A DNA stretch of 64,000 nucleotides from Nectonema munidae (GCA_030549495.1 JAUIRK010001010.1:124001-188000); one strand, 5' to 3'. Shown: positions 21,990 through 34,312, numbered from the stretch's first letter. Notes: generated by a model from the sequence alone, not told the origin. Translations and numbers: made by a program.

Positions 21990-23690
21990 ATAGGGTACGC
22001 TAGATGCAAAATATATATAGACTACTACTCATACATATGTAGACTTACTTACTCATCATAGATGACGACTTTTTTCGCAACACGATTTCGAAAATTTGTT
22101 AATTTAAAAAAATATATATAATGTAATATCTATAATATTTATATTGTATGTTGATGTAATGGGACAAAATCTAATGATCTCCATATACTTTCAAAGCAAA
22201 ATTTTGTTCAAAAACGTAAACATTTAAAAATATAAGTTTTGCTTAATTTTATAAAAAATAACGCACTCTTCTTTTGACATGAAACATATATTTCTAGATA
22301 ACAAGTTAAAATTATATGACCCCTATACTTACCCATTTAATAATTGCTTATTTTTTATGAAAATCAATTAAATGTGTCAAAAAATATATTAAACCTGTCA
22401 ATCAATGTCAAATATATAAACTTAATAATAAATTCTACTTGCAGTATTTCTCTGCTAATTATTTTTAAATCAACTTTTGGAATTTGTTAGTATGTATTTC
22501 GATAGGACCTCAAATTAGGAACAGATCGTATATCTGCTGGTATCTCTACTTTATTTCTTATATACCTTATACGTATTTAGTTTTTCTTTTCATTCTATGG
22601 TGATTCTTTCTTGGTTTTAATTAAAAATTTATTTTCTGCAATCTGTGTTCGAGAAAACTTTTGATTATTTATTTAGAACAAATTTTTTCGCTCTTAAAGC
22701 ATTCTGATTAAAAAAACTTTTTTATTAGTATCGTGTATTTTATTATCAGGTGATATTAAGAGATATTCATCCTAAATATTTGTCAACCAATCCCAGTTCA
22801 AAAGTTTTTTACTCATGAAATCATGCGTGGTGTTCATCATAAAGTTTTCCACCTTCTTTATCTAAAAGACTCTCGCTTTCACGCAAAAGGAAAAAGATGG
22901 ACGAATTAAATTTAACCTCAAAATTATCTAGATAGTCACTAAATCTCTGCATATTGGTATTTAAGACAGTTTTGACTAACTTATTTAAAATTTTCAAATT
23001 TCCTGCCCATGTTAGTGAAATGATAATTTTAATCTTAAGTGATTAGCTAAAAATTTAAAGATTTCCCATCTCCAAAAGAGGAACTTCTCTTTCACGGTCA
23101 AAATCTTTTTTGAAGCACCCAATATTAGATCATTATAATACTTCCTAATTCATTGGAACATGGTAAATCTTCCAAGATACCTACTTCTTTTTTAAAATGA
23201 TTTTTTCTATCACATGTTCTCTTTTCAATTATTTTTCAGGTTGCTTTTTGCTCATACTAATCTTCAAATGATTTTATATTACGTTTTGTTTTTTTAAATA
23301 AATATTTCATATTCAACATGATTGAAGGAAGTATTATAAGCCCAAATATTTTAAAAAGTATTTTACTATATAACCAATATATAACGATTTTTTGGAAAAA
23401 ATTTACAAAATTGATTTTCAGGCATACATAACTAATTTAATTGACCCTTCCAGATATTTTTTAACCGTGTAAGCCAAAATGGAGTACAGAAATAAAATAA
23501 GCATATTCGATTTAGTATAAAACAGATATTTTATTTGAAATTTTTGGAGACAGTTTTAGATCACTACTCCAATCAAAATGATCTTTTTTTTCTCCCATGT
23601 TGTTAAAATAGCTATTTACTAATTTTACGTATATCTTTTTATTAGTTGGTTGTTTTATATTAAAAAATTGTTGGTTTTAATAATACTTTC
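21990..23690. other. Intergenic; weak unassigned coding-like debris on the minus strand
   Basis: On the minus strand, 22750-23040 reads as protein-like fragments (MQRFSDYLDNFEVKFNSS, LLDKEGGKLYDEHHA, KTFELGLVDKYLG) in more than one frame. I cannot name the family; an old mobile-element gene is the simplest guess. The rest is A+T-rich with nothing recognised. Confidence 0.35.
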
Positions 23691-23748
23691 TTGATAATAA
23701 TTGCATTGTGTTATAAATCTATTGAGTGCTAAAATCATTCTTAAGATT

Positions 23749-24579
23749 ATGAGTCTGAAGGAGTTATTTGCCAACTCAAGTGATAATATTGTAAGCAAAA
23801 TCGAAAAAGTTATTAACGGAGGTTGTAATGCTTTGAAAAGTCGTGATACAAGTAAAGAAGATTTATTTGTTTGTTTAAACTATTGAAAATCAATAAAAGA
23901 CACATGGCTCTATAGATATCCATCGATAGCTTGGCCTTTAATTAAAATAAACGATTTGAACATTTTGGATGCATTGAATAGTAAGCAAGTTAATGGTAAA
24001 AATGATTTTGATGACATATAAAAACGATATAAAGGAAATTAAATCTAAGCTCTCTGGCAAAACAGCCTTTTAAAAAATCATATAGTGATACTGTCAAATC
24101 TAAGGGATTTTCAACTCAGAAAACTATAGTTATTGATGGATTAAACTATCAAACATCTTTAAATACCAAATGGTAATTATAACATTAATAAAGTCAAGCT
24201 AACAAAGAATAAAAAATTGTTAGTCGAAACATCTAATACTAAATCAATTGAATCAATAGAAAAAGAATTATTAGAAAAAAATATAAAAACTCTTAGATAT
24301 AATGATAGATGTCCTAAACTAGCTCTTAAACTAATCCCTAATTTTATTAAATTTGAAGATATCGAATCATTATTAATATCTTAAAATGGTTTAGATAATC
24401 ACGATATTACCTTAATCGAAAAATCTAAAGTTAACCTAAATGCTGATTATTATCGGGTGACGTACAATTCACATCTAAAGCTTTGGTTAAACTGTGCTCA
24501 ATAAACAAAATATTTTTAGGGTACACTTGTTATCCTGTATTACCAGTTATACAAAGCGTAATACAATGTAGTTCTTGCC
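23749..24579 (+). pseudogene. LINE ORF1 (nucleic-acid-binding), 5' part
   Basis: Starts MSLKELFANSSDNIVSKIEK. Later segments read KINDLNILDALNSKQVNGKN, LEKNIKTLRYNDRC, LALKLIPNFIKFEDIESLL, NADYYRVTYNSHLKAL, then GYTCYPVLPVIQSVIQCSSC. The order (coiled region, RRM-like block, then CCHC knuckles) fits the ORF1 of Jockey/CR1-type LINEs. It is interrupted by a 56-bp R3-like insertion at 23882-23937, by stops, and finally by the piggyBac element at 24580. Confidence 0.7.
23882..23937 (+). repeat. Short R3 copy inserted in LINE ORF1
   Basis: ATTGAAAATCAATAAAAGAC through TAGCTTGGCC interrupts the ORF1 reading between DLFVCLN and KINDLNIL and matches 21537-21595. It is only about 56 bp. No clear target duplication. 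Confidence 0.55.
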
Positions 24580-24855
24580 TTAACTCTTTCATGCGGACAG
24601 GTCAGTAATGCATAGTTCCTTCAAGTGCCGAAAAGTCCATTTAATTTGATTATCTGAAATGCCGAAGCAAAAATACTTCGTTTTATTTAATGAAAGTGAT
24701 ATATCAAAGTTTACACACTACTAATAAACGAAATTTGGGTACAATAAAAAAAAATGTTTTTTCGTTTTTAAAAAAAATACCGTACCATATATGGGACGTT
24801 CGTACACCCCAAAAAATTTTGTGAAAGCAAAACACGATTTTATTAAAACATTTTT

Positions 24856-26621
24856 TTAAATTTTAGTATGGTAAGCGATAAAGCATTTCACATGAACTGC
24901 AACATTGCATTTGATACATTTTGTGGGAGTTTTGGAATGACAATATCGACATTTCAATCTTTTATTGTCTTCAATCGGAGTGACCAAGTGTCCAGTCTTG
25001 TCGAATCTTGTGATGTCTACAGGATTTGGACTTGCCAGAAGAGCCTTGGATGATTGAGGATAAACTCCATAGGTTTTTAATAAACTTTGAGCCACCATTC
25101 TGCGGTAAAAAAGGTGATCTTTTTTTTTCGGGGTCAACCTGTACACAAGCCAAGCTTGAATGATCAATGTATCAAAAAGATGCATTACAATAGGCATATA
25201 CCATTTTTTTTCCTCTTAAACAACTTTTATAAATCATGAGATTTTGGTCCATTCTGTCTACATGCCCCATCTCTCGATTATAAACATTTAAAAGCTTTGG
25301 CTGATTTATTTTTATCCTACTTTTTAATGTACGCGAGTATCGTGAAATTTTACTTAGTGGCTCTACCCCATACTTGTTAGATCCACAGATCACAACCCGA
25401 TTATCAAACCACTCACAACGGTTAAAAGTAGGGGAATTGTATGCCGTAAAACTCCCTCTAGGTTCTTTCTTAAAATCTTTTTCACTTTTTTTACGAAAAT
25501 TGAGCAGCCTGTTCTCTTTTATGGTAGGTAGCCTCATGTTCTGTTTTTTTTCTTTAATCATTTGAAACAAGTTCAAGGTTGAAAAAACATTATCCATGAC
25601 ATACTGGTATGAGTTGATGATCTTCTTGTTGTTTTTCTCAACAAAGTTGAGTACTACAGATTCCCCTAAAGTTAGCCCTGTACTTCTTTTTTACGATTTA
25701 CCTTGATAAAGTTCAAAGTTCACTAAATACCCAGATTGAATGCAATCTGACCATTGCTTATGCCCAAACCTTTGAGGCTTTCCTTTGATGAACTGTTTCA
25801 GATGTTGACGACCATAATACGGTATCATCGTTTCATCTATAGCATGAAACTCTGTTACAGGAGCATTTGAAGAAAAAATTTGATTTAGTTTGTCAACAAG
25901 AGGTCGTATTTTGGTGAACTTATCACTCGAGTCAAGTTGATTGTTGTCTGAAAAATGTAAGTACTTTTTTATTTCATCAAACCTATCTCTGCTCATTGCC
26001 AACGATACAATTTTCACATCACAATCCTCACTCTTGTTCCAATACATGCGATATTTAGGTAATTTATGGTAGCCCATTAGAGTGAAAATACCAAAAAAAA
26101 CTTTAAATTTATCATTACTCAAGTTCAAATTAAAGTTGTGTTGCAAAGCATAATTGTTTGTAAATGAAACAATCATGTTAATAAGAGTTTCAGTCAAAAA
26201 TAGATAAAAAAAACATCATGATAAGTTATATAGTTATATTTTATGATAAGTTGGCATTATCATAGTAACCTGGGTGAAGAGCTTCTTTGAATTCATTTTC
26301 ATGAAAATTAACACACCCACTGTTCCAATGAAAAGACTTTTTTCTTTTAATTTGTTCGATTTGATTAGTAGTTTGTTTATCATCATAATCATCATCATCG
26401 TGAATCACACATCTTGAAACCAAATTTCCTTCAGCCAGCAATTGATTTCCCGTCAAATTGTCTATATCGCTGATGTCTTCGTCTTTTGAATCTTCATCTG
26501 TAACCACATCGGTACAATTTATGGGCGGTTGAATGAAAATTTGGGAGTCAGTAATCTTTTCTGTATCAATAAACTTCAACAAATTATTTAAAGTATCATC
26601 CTTAAAAATTTCAGAATGCAC
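24856..26621 (-). pseudogene. piggyBac transposase (PGBD-like), frame-broken
   Basis: Minus-strand frames in order: 26621-26241 (acidic N-terminus, GDSD-like DEDSKDEDISDIDN), 26197-25691 (core: WNKSEDCDVKIVSLAMSRDR, FDEIKKYLHFSDNN), 25597-25172 and 25197-24856. All three catalytic aspartates are visible: AIDETMIPYYGR (25835-25837), VMDNVFSTLNLF near 25597 and HVDRMDQN near 25254. The C-terminus is the family's cysteine-rich zinc domain (CRYCHSKTPTKCIKCNVAVH). Total length is close to the usual 550-600 residues. At least three frame breaks separate the pieces, so this copy is inactive but not ancient. Confidence 0.9.
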
Positions 26622-26990
26622 AATATATTTTGAAATAAAAGTTTGCTTTCACAAAACAATTATTCAATGATAAAAAAAGTAAAATTAAATATCTCATACT
26701 TCATACTAAGATTTATTTATCAAAAATATGCAGAGTGTAGTAAATAAGTTTTCGTCCAACATTCTTCTCAGGGTCTCTTTGATATATAAAGCTCAGAATA
26801 AAAGCTAAAAGACTATATAACGGAATAATGTCCACATTAGGAACTCTTGGTTTTAATTATGCTATGTGGATAATATTCTCCCCAGTTTTTATGATAATGT
26901 CAAATTCAATATCCACATCCCAATTCGAGAATGTGAAATAAACATATATATATATATACAGTCAACCCTCAATAAACCGTACGTTATGGT

Positions 26991-27834
26991 TTAAGATTTG
27001 GATAAACATGGGTCCAACGGGCCTGGCCTTTTTTTCACAAATACTCTTTTGTTTATGATAATTTTTATATTTTGTACATTTAGCGTATCTATAACCTTTA
27101 AATTAATGATTTCTTGTGCATATATGTCACTATAAATATTTTTTATATTACCAGAAATATTAAAGTTTAGCAATTTACTACAAAAAAGGCAGCGTCTTTT
27201 CACCCAAAAACACATTCAAAAAACAACATCATAGGTTAAATCAAATAATCAGTGAAATTCAACAAAAAATTACATCAATTGAGTTCAAAAGTAAAGGACA
27301 TTAAAAGCTAGTAAAGCCAAAAGCAAGAGTTAGTACATTACATACTAAAATATTATGTTCATGATAAAATATACATAAAAAAGAAAAAAACAATTTAATA
27401 AAACTACAAATAAAACTAGTTTTTAGGTGTTTTTGAATGTGTTTTTGGGTGAAAAGACGGGCCGCAAAAAAAGGTTTTCTTTATTTGTTTGAAGCTTTTT
27501 CAAAGTTCATGAACAAACACTTACTATTATTTAATTGTAAAAATATTAAATTTATTTATTTTTACTACATTTCACACAAATAATATGTTTTTGTGAGTGC
27601 TCACTTCTTATTGGGTTTATTAGACCCATGTTTACCTGCAACGTAATGCTAAAAGTTTTTAGATGGTTGCCAAAAAAAATAACTTTGACAAAAATATTTT
27701 TTGAATGATTTAAATACAAGTAGAATGAGGCATTTTAAAAGTTTTAAAACTATATATACAATTTATGACAAAAAAATCTTCATTTTTAAAGTTTCTCGGG
27801 TCAGATAGACCCATGTTTGCTTGATAAGGGTTAA
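26991..27834. mobile_element. TTAA-flanked MITE (piggyBac-like) nested in the piggyBac element
   Basis: TTAA occurs at 26991-26994 and 27831-27834. Just inside each, inverted, is AAACATGGGTC (left 27004-27014; right inverted near 27807-27817). The right end begins CCCTTATCAAGCAAACATGG, like typical piggyBac ends. Another GACCCATGTTTA motif lies near 27630. The left outermost bases match the right poorly, so the left border is less certain. Confidence 0.5.
27190..27464. mobile_element. Inner inverted-repeat element (MITE) with perfect 30-bp arms
   Basis: CGTCTTTTCACCCAAAAACA and the next 10 bases (27193-27222) are exactly the reverse complement of 27430-27459. CAAAAAAGG (27181-27189) and CAAAAAAAGG (27465-27474) flank it and could be a target duplication of about 8-9 bp, suggesting a hAT-type MITE. 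No coding capacity in the 207-bp interior. Confidence 0.65.
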
Positions 27835-28887
27835 AATGAATAATTTACTACAAGTTAGACCAGACTCTTCTTAATATTTACAAAAATATGTTTGGTATTA
27901 ATGTTTAAGTCTTTGAATAGACGCTGTTTATTCATAAGAAGGAGAAGGAAAAGGTTTATTTTTCATACTTTTCCAAATAATAGTTTGATAATTGGAAAAT
28001 GCAATTATTCTGACCTCTTAACTAAGTTGATAACTTTTTTATTAACTGGTTGGTACAATGAGAATGAGATTTTTAGTCCAAAAGAGAAGAATCATATCCA
28101 TATTTATTATAAAAAGCAGATGAACTGAATTTTTCTCTGTCTTCAAATAAGGACATTCGCAAATAAAAAGTCAAGTAAATTTTATTATAATTCAACAAGA
28201 AACAAATTTTAAAATAAGTTCATTTATATTTTAAAAATGTTTATGTATTTCGTTAAAAGAAAAATAATATCAATTTTTGAAAATAAAATCTGAAAATTTT
28301 CCAAATTTGTTCCAAAATTCATTAATATTTTGTAAAAAAATATTCTCAAAAACAAAGGTTGTATAAAAAAATTTTATTGTCTAAAATTTTGTATTAAATT
28401 TGGATAAAAAAACATAAATTAATAAAATTGATTTTGAGCAAAAAAATTAGTCCTAACGGGTCATATCTGGTACCCAATATTTAAAGTTATTTGAAAAAAA
28501 CCTGTTTCATGAAAAAAAAGTATTAGCTTGCTAACGATGTTATTGAAAGTACGTCGAATATATTACACATAAGTTTTACGTCATATATAAAGTATATAAT
28601 GAGAAAACTTACCATAGTTAAAGAAACACACACGTAAAAAAGAAAATGACAGCAAGTAAACGATCTGATAAGTTGTGATGTGACGTCAAAATCTTGAATT
28701 GCAGCCAGAATATTGATTATCCTACTCGTGACATGCATGCATCAACTCGATGTGAAATAATGAAGGTTAGTGGTATTTGTTTACGTTCTTGTAAATAACA
28801 AAATTTGACCCGCTTGGAACTTGTAGGAAAATATTTGGGGTGACATATATGGCAATAAAGAGATTACTTTCGGCAATAAAGAGTGCT

Positions 28888-29137
28888 AGGTCATTTCAAA
28901 TCTCAGTGTAAGTCAAATGCAAAATTTTGTTCCTCCTGTGGAGAGAGTGGCCATAGCTATGAAAATTGTTCAGCAAACTATATCAATTGCAAAAATTGTA
29001 GGGATAAAAATCTACCGCATGAGCACCCTACTTTTTCAATAAAATGCCCTTTAAAGAAAAAAATTCATGATAATTTGAAGTTAAATCGTAAGCAAAGTTT
29101 AGATTTTTTTCTTCTAAATAATGAATATACTATCTGA
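28888..29137 (+). pseudogene. LINE ORF1 3' part: CCHC zinc knuckles
   Basis: LGHFKSQCKSNAKFCSSCGE, then SGHSYENC and CKNCRDKNLPHEHPTFSIKC: three consecutive knuckles of the Gag-like ORF1 of CR1/Jockey-type LINEs. The stop at 29135-29137 overlaps the ORF2 start. Confidence 0.8.
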
Positions 29138-31701
29138 TCTAAATGACATTACTTATTTTGATATAAAAAAATCTCATGAAAATGTTTTCCTGCCCTCTAT
29201 AGTTTTTAGTATAGATGAAGTACGCTTACATAGGTTATATAAGTTTAACATATTGTCCCTAAACGTTCAATCTCTTAAATCTAAATGGAATTGCATCCAA
29301 ATTTTCATGGATAAATTAATTAAAAATTGTATTTCAATTGATATTTTTGAATTCCAAGAAATTTGGAATTCCGATGAAGAAATGAGTTTTATTATAACTG
29401 GATTTAATTACTTTTCAAAACTCAAAACCATATCCAAGCACTCAGGCTTATTTTTTTTGTAAAAAGTTCGTATGTTGTTGAAACCTTGTGTTTGGACATA
29501 AACTCTGATTTGTTTGAAATCTTAGGCCTCAAAATACAGTTAAATGTACAAACTTCTGTTTGTGTTTTTAATATTTATCGTCTACCTAGATACACCCTAG
29601 AAGCTCTAGAATGTTTTCTATCTTCATTCAGATCACTCTTGGAAATCTATTGTGTTCGATTCTTTTTTTCTTGATGACTACAACATTAATCTTTTTGAAA
29701 TTAATAAAAAAACACATTCATCACAATTCCTTAATTTAGTTATGGAATACTACCTAATTCCCTTAGTCACAAAAGCTACACGTTATCAAACTTTCACACT
29801 TATCGATAACATCTTTATCTCGAATAAACATAATTACAATTGTTTTAATCTCCAGACAGTGATCTCTGATCACATTCCAGTTTTACTTAGTTTAGACCTG
29901 AACTGCCTATTAGAAGTAAACCAATCTAAATCTATACTTAAGTTTCAAAAAGGATTTTTTATCGATCTTATGTGTTCAATCGATTGGAATTATATTAAGT
30001 ATGAATATGATCCTGAAAAAATTGTCTTTCAATCAATAATGTAATCACCAGTTGTATTAAAAATTCAAAAGTGGTATATAAAAAAAGATGTCTGATTAGG
30101 CTACACCCGAATGATTTTTCTATTAAAAAAGATATATTGACTACTCTAAAGAAATAAAACACATGTGTAAACTATTACGATAAACTGTTTACTAATAAGA
30201 ACAGCAAAGAAATCTGGAGAAATATAAACAATATAATAAAAAGTAAAAATGACATTACTTTAATTTTGAAAAAAAACAATGAATTTATTATTGACAATGA
30301 TGAACTGTGCAATTATATAAATTCTTCATTTATAAATCAAACAGTTGAATCTTCTGATGCTGATGTTGCGCAATATCTGCCTCAAGTTTATTCAACTTTT
30401 ACACTAAATAGTATTGGCATAAATGAAATCATTACTGGCATTGATAATCTAAGTGACAGCATACCACTTAAAAATTGCCAAATTTATAGTTGCTCCTCCA
30501 TTGCTCTATGCTTTCAATCAATGTATTTATTGTTCGATATTTCCTTCATGTTTTAAGCTCAGCAAATGCATTACAATATATAAGAAAAAAGGTGCTAAAT
30601 TTAGTGTAGCTAACTATCGACAATTTCCCTAATATGTACTATCTCAAAGCTCTTTGAAAAAATAACTCACTCTAAAGTTCTTAATTACTTTAATATAAAT
30701 AATTTGTTACATTCCCATCAGTTTGGGTTTCGGAAACATTCATCAACCGTGATTACTCATAGTTATTTAATAAATTCTCTTATTGATTATTTTGATAGAA
30801 ATGATGATACACTTGTTATTTATCTAGATATTTCAAAGGCATTCTATACAATTTCCCACAGCAAACTGTTGCTTAAGTTAAAAAAGTATGGTTTTGATAA
30901 TGCCCTTAGTTTTTTCAGCTCCTATTTATCCTTCAGACAACAAATTATAAATGTCAACAATAGTTTTTCAACTCCACTTATGGCTACGAATAATAAAGGA
31001 GTGCCACAAGGCTCAGTCCTAGGGCCCTTGTTATTCCTCTATATAAATGATATTTTTAATTCAAATAAGACTCTAGATATTCTTTCATTTGCAGGTGATC
31101 TAACAATCTTAATACCTCACTCTTGACTTCTACAGCAGGCCTCACTCTATGATAAATCATTAGAAGAATTGTATAAAATCAACGTTAGTAAGATATTTGA
31201 ATGGTGAATTTCAAATGATTTTTGTATTAATAAAAAGAAGACCGTCTATATGTATTTTACAAAAAAAAAAAAGACTCCTGAATTTTTGAAAAAAAATGAC
31301 ATTGTGTTATCCAAGTCCCATAATTTTTTTGGCCTCGTACTCACAGACAATCTTAAATGGGATGAACATGTGAAACATGTAGGAAAATTAGTCTTGTAAT
31401 AGGAATATTGTTTTCACTTAGACATATCCCGGATTATGTTAAATTGGAAATTTACAGGGCTTTGGCTTTACCACATCTAACATACAGTATTATCAATGGG
31501 GGATATTGTAATCTTACAAGTCTCTTAACTCAACAGAAAAAGGCTGTTCGAATAATTTTCAATCTAAATTACAATTCACATACTTCCAAATTTTTCCAAC
31601 AGAATAAAATTCTTAGAATCACAGATATCTACAACAAGCAACTTTGTCTTTTTATTTGGAAAACCCTTCATAGTTATTTACCACCATTCATAATGGATTG
31701 A
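29121..31701 (+). pseudogene. LINE ORF2: APE endonuclease plus reverse transcriptase
   Basis: The ATG at 29121 lies 17 nt before the ORF1 stop, a frame-overlapping arrangement. The endonuclease begins FNILSLNVQSLKSKWNCIQI and includes the FQEIW segment (catalytic Glu). VISDHIPVLLSLDL near 29880 is the SDH motif. RT motifs: QFGFRKHSST (30717), YLDISKAFYTISH, GVPQGSVLGPLLF and LSFAGDLTIL, where the FADD box reads FAGD. The 3' segment QKKAVRIIFNLNYNSHTSKF near 31540 is the usual LINE C-terminus. Frame changes near 29460, 29670, 30045-30260, 30560 and 31130-31400 break it. Confidence 0.85.
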
Positions 31702-31739
31702 CTTATATTTAATTATGAATTAGAAAGGTCATCTGTTAG

Positions 31740-33195
31740 ATATATAAGCAGCATGAAAATACTAGGGTATCTCTAAACAGTGGACACAAGTGGGCACAAG
31801 GAAAATAAACTAAAAATTTATATAATTTTTATTTTATATACCTACTTATTCAATAAAATACATATTACAGTTGTCTTAGTTTAAATTTTTCATAGAATTA
31901 AAAATTTTGATAGATAAAAAATATTTTAAACTCTTTTTTTTCTTAGCTACACTTTTCGTCTTAATCCAAAAAGGCGTGTAAATTTGAAATTTAAATTTAA
32001 AGGTCACCAATAACTTTAAAATGCTTTATGGATTTAAAAATTTTTCTCTTGTGTTTTATGTTTGGTTAGAATTTTCTTCGTATTATTTTTCTTTGTTATG
32101 ATTGAAATTTATGGATTAGGAATAAAAAAAATTTATTTCTTTTTATTTAAGTATATAGAAGAATTATAGCACTAAAACGTGTAAGTAGCTACTTGGTTTT
32201 TAAAGAAGTCTAAACAATGGTTAGACTATAAATTTGAAGAATGTATTTGGTAGGACTTGTTCTAATTTTTATTGCCCTATAGGTTATAAATTCTCTATAC
32301 TTTTAATTTTTTTTTAAATATATAATTTCATTCTTAGTAGATGTTCACTATATTAATCAATTCGTATATCAATTCTCATCTTATACATTCAACTCACTTT
32401 TATGATGGCGCTACTTTGTTAAATTAGATTTGTGCCTTGAATTGTTAAGTTCTTCATATATTTCCAAATTATTTGCTCAATTCTCTCTTTTTATCTGTTA
32501 AGTTTATTTACTTATAATGCTCCTAGCGATTTAAGAAAATTCACAAAGATTGAGGCATTTGATTGAGCCAATTTTTTACAATATTTATTTTACCAGACTC
32601 CCAATCTTGGAGAATGCTAAATCTCTTTTGGAAACTGAAACAAAAATAAGCATACTAAAGATCCTAGATTTTGCTCTAAAATTATCCTTAGGAATTTAGA
32701 TTAGGATTTGAGTGATGAATTGATACTTGACTCAATAAATAAAAATGAATACATAAAACCATTACTTGAAAAGAAACTTTTTAGAATAGCTTTTTCCTAA
32801 AGAAATTAAATGATGAATAACAAACTTGTAGTTTTTTCCGTATATAATGATATAAAAAGTATGGAAGTAATTTGTATTTATCGTAGTGTTGTTACAAAAA
32901 TTTTGATTTCTATTCATGCAAGCAATGCACAAATTGTTGAAGTTTTGGGCATACATCTTCATATTTTAAGAACAAAAGAAACGTCTATAAATTTTTTGCT
33001 GAAGGCCATAAATCTGAATCATGTACCATTTCGTCAAAGAGAGATTCCGATAAATGTATTAATTGTATACGGAAAAAATTTGTAAAGTTTAATCATGATG
33101 CATTCAACAAAAGACTGTAAATATAGGGCTCTTTTTTTAGATTTTATTCAAAAAAATTTCATCATTTACTTTATTACTGAGATTATGAGTATAAT
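31740..33195. other. Intergenic, nothing recognised
   Basis: A+T-rich sequence downstream of the LINE. Open frames at 32762-32962 and 32810-33085 overlap on opposite strands and resemble no known protein. No tRNA, hairpin or transposon end was supported. Confidence 0.4.
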
Positions 33196-33560
33196 CTTTT
33201 ATTTTATTATTTTGTATCAATCTTCATATAAACATACAGATATATTTGTTGCTCCATATATTGATTCCTCTCTCTTTAAAAATGTACAAGTTTTATTTTA
33301 TTTTGTATCAATATTCATATAAACCTACATTTATATTTGTTGCTCCATATTTTCATTCCTCTCTCTTTAAAAATGTAAAAGTTTTATTTTATTATTTTGT
33401 ATCAATATTCATATAAACCTACATTTATATTTGTTGCTCCATATTTTCATTCCTCTCTCTTTAAAAATGTAAAAGTTTTATTTTATTATTTTGTATCAAT
33501 ATTCATATAAACCTACATATATATTTGCTGCTTCATATATTCATTCCTCTACTTAATCTT
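33196..33560 (+). repeat. 94-bp tandem repeat array, about 3.8 copies
   Basis: The landmark GCTCCATAT occurs at 33251, 33342 and 33436, and as GCTTCATAT at 33530, giving periods of 91, 94 and 94 bp. Units contain TTGTATCAATATTCATATAA and CATTCCTCTCTCTTTAAAAA. Adjacent units 2 and 3 are nearly identical, which points to recent local duplication. Confidence 0.9.
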
Positions 33561-33599
33561 CTTTAATATTCTATGCATCTTCATACATTATTATATGTA

Positions 33600-34300
33600 C
33601 TTTTTTTCTTATGTAAATCATACTTGTAACACAACTCCTCACACTAAAAATTTGCCCCCTCCTACAACTCTGGTCTATGAACCCACTCTCAGATTTTATC
33701 TGTCATTCATCTTTAAACAGTTATCCAAGTATATCTCATTACAACTCAGCCTCTAACAGTACCAAAGATCCTCTCATCTACTCTAACTCCGTTTAATTCT
33801 TTTCATTCAAAGCATTTATATCTTCTACATTTAGTTGAAAACGTATACTCGTGGAGTCGAAAATTTGTTTTATTTAAATAACTTTGTTTGAAACTTAACT
33901 CTTTTTATTTATCTTGTATGTAGTCTTTTTTTATAATAGGCTTAAAAAGATAACTTTGTACTTCAATCAATAACATTATAAATTCATTTATTTTAATTTA
34001 CGTTTTAATTTTGCTTTTTTCATTGATCAGTTGAATGCTTTCGATTGAAGTGACAAAAAAGTTTTTTAACTTGTTGCGCTCTTCGATCTTAAAATAGAAA
34101 AAATTATATGTAAATGATAATAAAAAATTAGCTGGAAATATTAACTTTTATAACTGGTTTGACATGGTTTAATGCATGTTTTTTGGTTTTCACTGTTAAT
34201 TCACTATCTTTTGAAATAACAAAGTTTTTGTTTGGTTCTATTACTATTTTGAAAACTTCTTCTTTCTTTTGTTCATCATATTGATTCCAAAAAAATTTTA
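33600..34300. other. Intergenic, nothing recognised
   Basis: A T-rich stretch with a mild CT bias at 33640-33830. No coding, RNA or repeat signal that I can support. Confidence 0.4.
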
Positions 34301-34312
34301 AATCAAAAACTT

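Larger units (their letters stand above)
24584..28883 (-). mobile_element. piggyBac-type DNA transposon, about 4.3 kb, inserted in the LINE
   Basis: The left end is TTAA (24580-24583) followed by CTCTTTCATGCGGACAG. The right end, read inverted from 28883, is CTCTTTATTGCCGAAAG, a related terminal repeat. The right TTAA is decayed to TG. The insertion splits a CCHC knuckle codon series of the host LINE, which defines both borders. The transposase lies on the minus strand at 24856-26621. A second TTAA-flanked element at 26991-27834 sits in its 5' region, explaining part of the large size. An imperfect direct repeat of GGCAATAAAGAG occurs at the right end. Confidence 0.75.
23749..31740 (+). mobile_element. 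Non-LTR retrotransposon (CR1/Jockey-like), split by a piggyBac element
   Basis: ORF1 begins at an ATG at 23749 and runs to about 24579, continues after the piggyBac insertion at about 28888, and ends at 29137. ORF2 (29121 to about 31701) carries an APE-type endonuclease and reverse transcriptase. The zinc knuckle CSSCL...LGHFKSQC is cut exactly at the insertion, which joins the halves. Several frame changes and stops, plus FAGD in place of FADD in the RT, show it is inactive. A 3' poly(A) tail is not clear; coding similarity ends near 31735. Confidence 0.8.

Noticed and set aside
26955-26990. Tigger-like terminus CAGTCAACCCTCAATAAACC after a TA repeat
   Set aside because: No inverted mate within a reasonable distance, so only a solitary resemblance.
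27892-28128. 78-residue plus-strand open frame as a gene
   Set aside because: Lies inside the piggyBac element's 5' region on the opposite strand, has no recognised motif and no splice or promoter context.
33600-33830. CT-rich stretch as a promoter or 5' UTR
   Set aside because: No downstream gene, no coding exon and no conserved motif.
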